Positions 63,301-64,000 of a stretch of DNA of 64,000 nt are shown in pieces. Position numbers and translations under genes: made by a program. How positions within the stretch are numbered: position 1 is the first letter of the stretch; the number at the start of each line of letters is the position of its first letter. The notes under the pieces were generated by a model. That model was not told the DNA's origin, searched no databases, and saw only the letters and a program-made list of their open reading frames with translations. Source of the DNA: PLGF01 sp052139695 (GTDB lineage Bacteria; Verrucomicrobiota; Verrucomicrobiia; Limisphaerales; Palsa-1400); contig JBKQWF010000310.1 in the NCBI GenBank assembly GCA_052139695.1, positions 1-64,000 of the forward strand, written 5' to 3'.

Positions 63301-64000
63301 CGTTAATATTAAAGCTGACAGGACCCGCCGAAAGCGAACCAGTCAGGCTGTCCGCCGCGATGGCAAGGGCGGTCACTTGAGCGGTCCCCACTGTTCCGCT
63401 CGTTTCCTCGATTCCGAACTCGCCATTGAGACTGACAAAACTTCCGACACTCAGCGTCAAGCTGCCCGCCAGAGTCTGTGTACTGGCGGCGACCGACAAT
63501 TGGATGGCGTCGGCTGGGTTGCCGTCCACGTTGACGGTTTCGGAAACCGCCGCATTAGTTGGGTTGTCCTTCACCGCTAGAGTTCCGCCCAAGCTAACAG
63601 CCGTGATGCCCGCCAGGGCAACCGATCCGCTGGCCTGAAAGGCGTAAGTAATCGTGCCCGAGGCGTCGAAGACGGCCAAAGCCAGCGTGCCGTTGGTGAC
63701 TTTCGCCCCCACTTGGTTGTTGTTGCTCCCCGTCCCCAGAAAAACCGTGACTCCCTCAGCCCCAATTAAGAATGTGGCGGGACCGGAGCCGGCGCTTTGA
63801 TAGGAAAGAGCGGCGCCGTTCGGAGCGTTCAGCGACACAAACCCGGGAATGTTCACCGACAACGAGTCGAGGCTCAGATTCAAATCGCCCGTGCCAAGAT
63901 TGTAGGCGCCGTTTACTCCACCCGCTTGCGCGACGGCGACTCCCAGGTTCACGCCACCCGAAGTGGTGGAGAAACCGAGCGTGCCGGAGAGCGCGCCACC
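37910..64000 (-). CDS. Giant repetitive beta-rich protein, at least 8,696 aa, N-terminus outside the window
   Basis: A single minus-strand frame is open from the right edge to the TAG at 37910. The codons from 64000 to 63953 already continue the same repeat style (GGALSGTLGFST), so the GTG at 63952 is not the start. From N to C the visible part holds: two blocks of ~150-aa units (VSLSGDFGF, GASLSLLIV, YALIANGGTDSLNGIP) with a block of another unit (LFPGVSF, ISSPDFPSL) between them; a long region of hydrophobic beta repeats (52.6-49.3 kb); a GNNTI-type short-repeat region; and ~26 units around NVDDTGS / GITYSGL / LNISLGSGNNTF. Cysteine is very rare. It is presumably exported and surface-bound or released; no anchor is visible at its C-terminus, TVTTVNGAKV. 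Function is unknown. Confidence 0.9.
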   Translation of the reverse strand, partial: GGALSGTLGFSTTSGGVNLGVAVAQAGGVNGAYNLGTGDLNLSLDSLSVNIPGFVSLNAPNGAALSYQSAGSGPATFLIGAEGVTVFLGTGSNNNQVGAKVTNGTLALAVFDASGTITYAFQASGSVALAGITAVSLGGTLAVKDNPTNAAVSETVNVDGNPADAIQLSVAASTQTLAGSLTLSVGSFVSLNGEFGIEETSGTVGTAQVTALAIAADSLTGSLSAGPVSFNINGASLNLLIVLASTGSPAPGSVALVTTAGDDSLSGIPGLTLTNEEIQAGVPTETPGMQVLFNDTGVDPTTLPGATQTTIVTPDGTSLTLGFTGLGAANVEAIEGSATLNIGSFLSLSGDFGIQEATHDGVSTLAIAAEKVNGAINVSGTSTGSTNLSGATSAVNANGELTVTGASLDLLIVTAASGGATTPVGSYALVANGGTDALGGIPDLSLTATGMQVLFNNTGANPASLIPAGEGIATPDGSLALTFNGLGSANIEAISGSAMLEIGPASVSDLITLNGSFEFANFTPTGGTPEILASADITSATLGTASTYLRIDNATLVCLLVPGTTTGSTAYALSASGGSDSLVGFPNTITIGTTGLTVQANTGVSAGMISSAAAALPAVQTPAGASVSLSNLPSANVIQMAGTISLNIASFVSFNGSFSFIEQPGSGNTTDFLIGASNVNAFLGTSDGTVGVEVEGAQLGLVIFSSATSTSYALTASGQISLKGVPALNLSGAASVEINNTGGIVNQPISTPGGTVVNVSFADGTAIQSVSGSINLAIEPSGTPLFSLAGTFTFTMATPQGGTPELEMAATGVSASGLTPGGYTGSVSVSNGTLGLVVDPGVGYALYASATVSGGSLGGILSASGTVTLEYNTITSAENVPVNGGTMPVPAASSSTSPYQNISITNVTATSSNALIQAVIDAVEAANGGTPSPLTLGSYSLGSGSAGYFLDLTALTVTFASVSGGFSGTISATSAALFPGTSFSATLTGISGTITVSMASGVSVTAVSVSAQSMSLAMGQALLITASGTAGTPAITLSYNPGLSSQTLATVSNATATSPDFPGIPSATVTNLTIMTNGFSFSGFNLTFAGTQSDPALSLADNAISVTAATLAVSNFSVTYGSSPSLTGTIMVTLTNAALFPNGGFVTMQANTATGSFSFANFDGASPSGQLSFTISGFQLNIGQAFKLTATSVTISPDQTVIATITSATISSPDFPSLSALISNLQITQTGFTLGTLALTAQQPPTALGEILSFSSLSITFTNVAFTYSTTSSPTISGTVGVTADNVYLFPGVSFLDVSLGNLSGSYTFDAPGVLTFNNVNLTIPIGEAMTISLTGVSFTPDQPVMASGNATITSSLFPGLTATVQGFELMSTGFTLNQVILSANNVTIGSFLSFSSVKLEADDFVVNTSSSPVVSGTISATLDGIQLFPNDPSLQLQGTVTASFDLGSASALGNLTITITGFDLTIANEISLTASTVNITPGQTTLATVSSASLEIVPLDNLTASITDLTITQTGFSIGSASFSAGTYSIGGILTLTDPSLAATNFAYNYNSTEGTLSGTLGISASDVTLSLGGALSIQSSLAASYNLGSGVLNVMLGQFSFTIANSLTLDANSAELEFEPASTLTTNTSAINFSGNGATGTISVSSVAPFVQGQTLTIDNQPFTISGISGSNLSVTYKGNSIAFAVQPQSVAQGTVATLLVGIKGATAFVGSGSVVSGIGVELANGTLALAVYNSKGTAPGTTYAFQATGSLSLVGTSPLALSGNILATFNNTGSTVTQTIAVDSNPADDIQLSLAPGTATFNTSGLTFSIASFVTITGNFGFQTTTSGGISTLAVTADNVNATMSAGDVTLTVSGASLSLLIVTANTNTGTPVAPSVGSYALLANGGTDALTGIPDLSLSASGLNVLVNNTGEDPNTLPGSQGLGFSAFSGSSDTVEDVEGSIALNVANLVSLQGNFVFEETTPVGGAAEIVIGASDVDATVGTKTTNVSIDGASLSLVIVPGTAGAADSYALIASGGTDSINGIPDLKVTASGLTVEINTGLSTLPADQTVQTSGGPVSISFADLPTTPVRSIGGMITLQIGTFASIQGSFIVEQFTDGTTGLTDTLVGATDVTAMLGTASGPNLTVSGASLGLVIVPAASGPSGYALIANGGSDKLNNVPGITLNATGLEVIINTLGFDPTAISGLPETIATPSGNVSLNFNQIGAQNIEVVEGTITLSVANVFSISGDFGFQTLTYNGITTLAVAAENVNAMLGVGNVGLDVSDASLGLLIVTANSNTGNGTPAVGSYALVANGGTDSLIGIPDLSISASGLTVLVNNTGAVPDSLLPPGNESIPTSDGNLTLGFSAFGTSTANIVDVEGTIALNVANVVSLSGNFFFEETTPAGGPSEIIIGASDVDATAGTATTNVSIAGASLSLVIVSGTGGGADDYALIASGGTDSLNGIPEVRLTTTPPGLMVEINTGVSSAVLAAANQTVQTSGGPVVIDFSTLENLAAPIKVFEGSLSLQLDSFVTVSGTFLVEQFTDGSTGLTDTVIAATDLKAVLGTDNTNVTIQGASLSLVLDPSPTITDSLTLPSSGAALTLSANPVNDSSVTVTANGDPLNGAVVSTSNNSTTLTLSIPVTVTYATSTSQPGSPQVDSLTLSPESNSLTLSANPVNDSAVTVNVNGAPLATGYTVATTNNVTTVTFANGAIPIQATYATQSNGGYALIANGGNDSLNGVPGIHLSGSGLEAIVNTLGFNPANIVGLPETVSTPNGNVSLNFDQIGSQNVDIIEGSITLSIDNFVSLSGDFGFKEFTDPVTNATEILAGGDNISAVLGTASANLSISGASFGLLLLPGTTNNNATYALMANGGTDTLNGIPGVSLTTTGLTVQVISAGMSASVLSNANGQTIPTPQGVTDSLTLPSTGTSLALSNNPMNDASVMVTVNGQPLPGAVVTSANGVTTLSLSIPVTVTYATATSQPGSPQVDTLTLSPGSTSVTLSQNPVNDSNVTVSVNGAPLASGYTVVTTNNVTTVTFANGAIPIQAAYDVQSGVKLDFSGLSSLGSGSITQIQGQVTLSIENFVSLSGDFIFQSSGSGFTVAADNVDAVLGTSTVNLTVTGASFGLLVVPGTNGGASTYALTASGGTDSLNGIPGLTLTTNGLTVEVNTTGAAQDQQIDLPGGGTVSISFATPRNITEVEGSVSLNIDDFVTVSGSFSFTEQQDPNNAQVEDILVGASGVTAFVGTADQSIGVEINNAELGLVIYNNTSTNSATYALSASATMTLVVPSSVDFGLSGALTLEVNNTGMTVNQVITTPDNSVTVSFANANNIEAMTGSLTLTVGPSGNPLFTLTGDFGVSEVTTATGNELLIGATNVGGSGLTPSGGGASLTVDNGTLGLVLFSDNSKTPNSLGYALTASATVQASAGSVVSASGTLQIERNTTTMAVDVQVPAGSTEVQVTEPAGSVGSPYESITLLNANLNINYPDGNPLLQINDGSASNNPNVPTGVTETDLSNVTVSLTTDGSPGSTLFTLSAGSAAYDSIATPAQNGGHTITFHNLQWVNGGTDVALTNVKLSLGGYVIFTSGSVEIQYYTDSSNNLHTNFTFSNATVGFYVNNQPMVSLSGNLAFTYDSINGFQLNSAGTSITGFSFLGQSLGGSTSQQQAQPDASGPLTLGPITLGTPSLSLSNFQFSASGALSVKITISDPLATLTTNGVTASLTNLAGSFNLGLTINLANPLSLPSNVTASGFSLTVGTFSIQIGTASTYLLTLSGSNLTIDPAAGPTADLVNFAGSGTQAGLSATLSIPSIPLSMSGSFTGLAITGNGTFVFASNFSVSFSLGSASGSSVGLPSWFPLQNLAVAISWPNFNSNPSDFLLTISASVDFTLGPITLNGSVTNLVINTQLLSEGQFPIVSLGGIAVQASGNLGPATFSGTLIMGMVVFNPTSGVIFTGTGAAPAGDVSELYAGIMASCTIAGEAGFTLELGISQDGPLSIYLQATVPIPLGPTSLFLTNFSGGIEFGATFPTVSITGNASDALQLRQPAFQAPGMLTAAQWQAQLEQQVVTNAQAGTTWATLFTNPPPMIIVAGCTLYDTNLDVFRIDGTIEISTQGQILLLGKATFGGELSIGASVYFNLSQVANGDASILFLIDVPAQTAQAPSVSPILSIYGEALFNYSNGVFSITVTGVAQATLDNILTATLSGTITMSFSSTSFNLAFNASLNLTYLGSVGTVTGSLTVQNNSSGTVDVWGALLLTTNLSALQSAGIYITGTAYFELNTTSLVQTVNLANASAPLQLAPGTFSVFVQGTAAFDLGGVQVFSASGTLAIDINSSDLTIFLQAQLTLGPPGTTLFQFDATGLLYVSFGGGGSNPGFAAMITLTEGSSPLPGFTFAENFLLVVNTTEQTITYTIPSPPPTSPPMPAVPTVVGPNFASSNVLATMSYETIINGQRTLVIPDGAPPSGTTNFVNWTAPPSVYFLVLARGNLSLGSVFTISGTLNIEASVSNGQVFFQIEANATLTLSVAGNTLFSFNVDGALQISNAGLVAYLQVSLSSSVSLGLNFSASFYLQINTTSGTVSLDNVQIPKGFEVQAQGSMTVGSILTLSGTFTLEVNSGSLQIYVAANVSIIGINFSVTGFAGIYYDNSPGIAFSLQLSVGTNSNPTIELLPGLVYLSGQFILQVNTTGVQRNGINPGFLVAINNMGFFLFGFNLSGTISIGISASGFSIVVPASDPLSLSFFGIVTLSVSGFLCIGSGPFNVGGQTINVSGMAFSFTATAGFSIGDDFFGISASLSLSVWYINSADYGFSVTISGSAYIFGIGLGVSATVADNSGDLSLALSVRIEVWPWPKEYVTYHHTFDLGQLASPPSNAISAQTQPPVLASQSGSQLVLNVGQSVGNRGQYYPAQSSENYTLSLLSNNGATDNVSITATVYNTATDTSSTYTQDYSNVGSIWVYNTLGGNDTITIPNAINVAVTMTLGGGNNTISTGGGTAGITVQGGNNSVTSYGALNATVQGSGNNTLSATGSSTVSDQGSGHNTISGGSVNVTVTGNAGDTITTGGNAVLSIQGNGASTLTATGNASVTIAGGGNNTITSDKQTNVTITGGGDNTIYTGSVFSTITDEGTGGNIVHGGTGGGVYIGGLNAVGSPFSSKGGSSVLAPSDNFSVQLAGYSSYLVTNSGIQYGSFSLTCSGVDSVTLTTPTSTVSAGNTITLSGWTGSTQINASGNNNTLDVNPGATTSAVSYVLTESQLTATIGQSTIPAVSFSDIQTANLTGGNGTNSFTVSAWTGNGSLTGPNGSSNTLYATDNTNFALTNTQFSRSNAGNLALSGIQNAVLTGGSGADTFTVSNWSGNATLNGVSGKNIFNLILSGATNGVYNVSDSASISSDVLNVTAGQTVTLTADLIDVGSQSVNYHEIAILGIDGGASALTFDLQATDAATSTVLQTFGINNVINVGSTVPATTGVASGIAGALSIKGNGQDTLNVYDTGDQASQTDVLTASTLTGLGMGGSGITYSKLSNLNIYLGDGVSTFTIVTTAVGTANHLTTNAADTVDIRALNGPTTVTTTSGANTINVGSTAGETPLTAGNLAEIEATLTVAGTGQDVLNLDDTEDTIGRSGTITNAQVSGFGLGPVAVIHYAGIATLNLLLGSGHDTVNVQSTSAVTTVNTENATDTINVGSVAPSTGGNVDGIQGALTVIGGGNDVMNVDDAGTTAPRTGTLTADTLTGLDMAGITYSGLATLNISLGGGGNDFYLQGNNPATVTNLNLGNGANHLAVGSAAALAAVEAADGSGDVTNTGSTVDNLLGSASLTATVTDTINITGSGQDSMNIDDSGDTQVRNVELNPAFLEFYVSLPSSSSISVELRLNFTGVNSMTVSLGQPSTQPGPGPNDTAGQGGNTFLVIDTFALAAAANGSPAIVINGDNGNNDFAVYDSHAVMTINGGTGNDNFYVFGNSATLNLNGDLSANNNGYQGNDDFYVFASLVASQNEVTNVNGGVSTSAVYDYRMNSLVDINGGSGDTSLFIFGTVLDDVITVTSTTITGAGLDIQYSNIKHLIIESLSGNDVFWIQSVSSTLTSIQAYGGGGLPNFPAGIPVPNLNGAPTQILTLGTAYVSANGQLTQDVTLTLGVPNQQTASITLTYQGELAYANALGIPISPNELAAYIASLINQSPLAGDFSTFASGTGVFVQAQPSPHYNDTFNIGVGPNTPLSQGSLAGIDSPLTIGLLSPPPGVGTPPFVVTANIYDTDDSGSQTFTLTGASASAPGLLTGSAMGPNGSIAYESTVTNLNIYLGSGKNTFNVQSTSATALTTLYDGTGNDTTVNVGSLAPLTGGDLAGIQGALVVVGAGDDTMNVDDTGSSGQSTGTLTSSTLNGLGMGPGGITYTGLGTLNISLGSGPNTFNIQSTYSATITTLNDLVSALPNTINIGSLAPQTGGIVNLIQGALTVNADGHDTMNVDDTGSSMANTGTLTNTTLTGLGMGPAGITYHGLSVMNIFLGNGVNTFNITSTNGPTLYTVVTNDGAAGQTQNTINIGRSSPNLGGIVDNIQGPIVLVGDGHDMLNVIDNGSAGPKSAVLTNSTLAGMGMVTAPIVSNGATYSGINYSGLSLLNVYLGSGGNTFTVDSTWPTTHTNINLQKNTAGDPTTITTLSGVDYINIGSIAPVLGGIVDYIQGPVVVAGDGLDIMNVDDSGNPLGKRGTLTSSTLTGLNMGPAGISYSGLTLLNVFLSSGGNNFTVVSTNPATTTNISLRQNAASTKIITLSGADNVNIGTLEPYSGGVVDAIQAPVSVVGDGLTTLNVDDTGSTSNKTGTLTNNTLTGLNMAPAGIAYSDLAALNISLGSGNNTFNILSTYYSTVTTLGDGMGNDTINIQATSGPTNIVTQAGSDVVNIGSLAPALENGIAAYIQGAIAVTGGGHDTLNVDDTGDCGQSNGTLTSTTLTGLSMGPGGITYSGLALLNVSLGQGQDTFTVASTNPATVTNVNLQRTQGPATITTLSGTNFVNIGSNAPGTGGILDNLRGPINVIGDGATTLNVDDTGSAAADQGTLTYNQLTGLNMGGPGILYRGLSSLNISLGSGANAFNIGSTNATTVTTLLCGTGNDTVYVQTAAGPTNILAPSGNDVIYVGTFGPPGNNGTVNGIQGPLTIQGDGNDTLNVFDMGSTATNTGTLTSSTLTGLGMGTGGIAYSGLAALNIDLGSGRNTFTVQSTNAGTATSINVQATFGAAIITTLAGTDTVNVGSLAPASGGVLGNIQGAVTVVGDGSTTLNADDTGENGSKTGTLTSTVLTGFGMGSAGISYSELSTLNIALGGGNDTFTVKSTAAGTATNIEIPTTQGHGPTTITTLTGADTISLGSLSLTNGGNDNIQSAVIVGDGNTTLNVYVAGSQGGVDTLTSTALTGKDFQGNGVSYSGLSALNVFLGSGVNTFNVLSTHAGLPTTIYDSAAQDVLNIGSLAPASGGILTGIQGALKIVGDGSDSVNVDDSGSNATNIGTLGNSSLTGLGMGSAGITYSQLGTLNLFLGGGANTLTVSSTQAGAATAINIQRTSGPTSIITLGGSAVINIGSQAPASGGILNNIQGAVTVAGDGSTTLNVDDTGQSGNATGTLTSTALTGLGMGPAGISYTGLSTLNIALGGNGAFTVKSTAAGTATNINIPASQGHGPATITTLSGTDTINLGLLSLSNGWDDDIPSAVIVGDGNTTLNVYDAGPQGRGVDTLTSTTLSGTDFQGNGVSYSGLSALNVFLGGGISSFVILSTHAGTATAVQDSATSDVIDVASSAPASGGNLTSIQGALTVIGDGSTTLNVDDSGSTAANTGTLSGGSLNGLGMAGLNYGGLAALNLWLGSGANSITVQSTAPHTSTSINLQRATGSDSIATSAGAGSYVINIGSLAPAEGGIVNNIQGAVTVVGDGSVTLNVDDSGSTGANTGTLTSSTLTGLGMGAAGITYSGLAAVNVSLGSGSNTFTVSSVAAGTATSVNVPNTQGRTTTTVTTLSGVDVINLGTTSNWQGPGPGGLQGLVKVAGDGNDTLNVYGVGNPQPAFNTLTSTTLSQGPAPQSQEVTYSGMAALNIWLSNQAGNSMTIVSTNPGTVTTVTAGSQTNVINVESTASPTYINAQNSQTVINVSSQPQNNNDGVLNYIQGPLTVTGGSATTLNVSDMASTSTNTGTLTSTALIGFGMGASGIAYSGLGTLTLSLGSGSNTLTIASTSAVTTTTVSGYGGINTINVQSTAGPTNFSAENGAAVVNVGSLAPAIGGVVNNIQGALSVDGDRGANITVNVDDTGSTGTSAGTLTNNSLTGLGMAGLTYQGVTALNISLGSGDNTFAIASTSPNTVTALHGGSGVNTINVENINSATTVTTQANASDVINVGLPSGWQGPGNNGLQGALTVVGNGRDIMNVYDEGAPGPVFNTLTSKTLSGPGAGPQQQGITYSGLAGVNVFLAGGNSNFTVASTNSGTVTTINVLGGNQTINIQSTAAGSATYVNTPGGVNVVNIGSQAPQMGGTTNNIQGDLVVSGNGDCTMNIDDTGSTAAATGTLAGTTVSGLGMDAFGIVYSGLTALNISLGSAADAFTIASTSSGTVTTLNTGGGNDTVNILSTASATTINMQSGTDVINVGSLAPATNGTLTGIQGGLTVNGDRYGILNVDDGGGSASLTGTLTSNKLAGLGMGSGGITYSGLSNLNIYLSSASALAVKSTNPSTVTTVNGAKV
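45310..46490 (-). other. RTX-like insert inside the repeat array
   Basis: Between units 4 and 5 the protein has GDNGNNDFAVYD, GGTGNDNFYVFGN and GGSGDTSLFIFG, resembling GGxGxDx calcium-binding nonapeptides of RTX proteins. A further beta segment follows with YQGELAYANALGIPISPNEL. This part may bind calcium after export; the match is partial. Confidence 0.55.
46490..47620 (-). repeat. Tandem repeats of the giant protein, units 1-4
   Basis: Four more units of the same family precede the RTX-like insert, for example LNVYDTGDQASQ, LNLDDTEDT, MNVDDAGTT and MNIDDSGDT. The fourth is degenerate after the DD motif. Confidence 0.75.
48640..49150 (-). repeat. Short GNNTI-type repeats of the giant protein
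   Basis: About ten very short (13-20 aa) repeats such as GGGNNTIS, QGSGNNTLSATGSS, DQGSGHNTISGG and GGGDNTIYTGS. They probably form a beta-helix, the fold of many surface adhesins. Confidence 0.7.
54880..55290 (-). repeat. Inserted ~135-aa module, copy B, inside the giant protein
   Basis: DSLTLPSTGTSLALS, TVTYATATSQPGSPQVDTLT and GYTVVTTNNVTTVTFANGAI interrupt a ~150-aa unit after QTIPTPQG. Internally it consists of two similar halves, each with SLTLS/NPVNDSxVTVxVNG. It matches copy A closely. Confidence 0.75.
55870..56280 (-). repeat. Inserted ~135-aa module, copy A, inside the giant protein
   Basis: DSLTLPSSGAALTLS, TVTYATSTSQPGSPQVDSLT and GYTVATTNNVTTVTFANGAI interrupt a ~150-aa unit between LVLDPSPTI and GGYALIANGG. 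It is the same module as copy B but sits at a different point of the host unit. Confidence 0.75.

Noticed and set aside
63952..63954. GTG as start codon of the giant protein
   Set aside because: The 16 codons from 64000 to 63953 are open and continue the same repeat-like sequence, so the gene extends beyond the window.

Overview
The window looks like a chromosomal segment of a member of the Verrucomicrobiota, probably of the Pedosphaera/Limisphaerales type. This is inferred from gene content rather than a phylogenetic marker: a secreted LamG/Ig-like protein, a very large sensor kinase with repeated beta domains, zinc-ribbon bactofilins, futalosine-pathway menaquinone synthesis (MqnC), and a gigantic repetitive beta-rich ORF. 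No rRNA, tRNA, CRISPR array or transposase was seen.

Region 1 (1-4.6 kb) is accessory. Two 352-bp, nearly identical direct repeats (114-465 and 4250-4601, offset exactly 4136) bracket it. Each carries the same broken remnant of a short gene of a family dispersed in verrucomicrobial genomes. Between them, on the minus strand, lie an uncharacterised 273-aa protein with its own terminator, and a DarTG-type locus in which the macrodomain antitoxin darG is intact but the DarT toxin is truncated and frameshifted.

Region 2 (4.8-12.1 kb) is housekeeping: thiH, thiS, a four-cysteine Fe-S-like protein (DR2241-like), a TlpA/ResA-type thiol oxidoreductase, a LpxB-N-terminal-like membrane protein with a zinc ribbon, a lipoprotein, a 52-aa two-helix membrane protein, mqnC and two bactofilins.

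Region 3 (12.3-23.2 kb) holds secreted and signalling proteins: a GH18 chitinase-like enzyme, a LamG/Ig protein, a NarL-type histidine kinase and response regulator pair, a small lipoprotein behind a good sigma-70-like promoter, and a heparinase II/III-family protein.

Region 4 (23.2-37.6 kb, minus strand) is the most interesting metabolic locus: ten tightly packed genes, several with ATGA overlaps. In transcription order they are an MvhD fusion, MetF, two glutamate-synthase-like FMN-barrel ferredoxin proteins, a class-II amidotransferase/GXGXG protein, HdrC, HdrB, a 1498-aa HdrA double fusion with a GltD/NfnB-like insert, MvhD and MetV. This is the set expected for a heterodisulfide-reductase-type electron-bifurcating methylenetetrahydrofolate reductase (HdrABC-MvhD-MetFV), with all parts of a split glutamate synthase added. 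It suggests a complex joining one-carbon folate metabolism, NAD(P)H, ferredoxin and glutamate synthesis.

Region 5 (37.9-64.0 kb, minus strand) is one uninterrupted frame of at least 8,696 residues that runs off the right edge. It is built from several families of tandem beta-rich repeats and is probably a secreted or surface protein. All plus-strand ORFs within it are antisense shadows.
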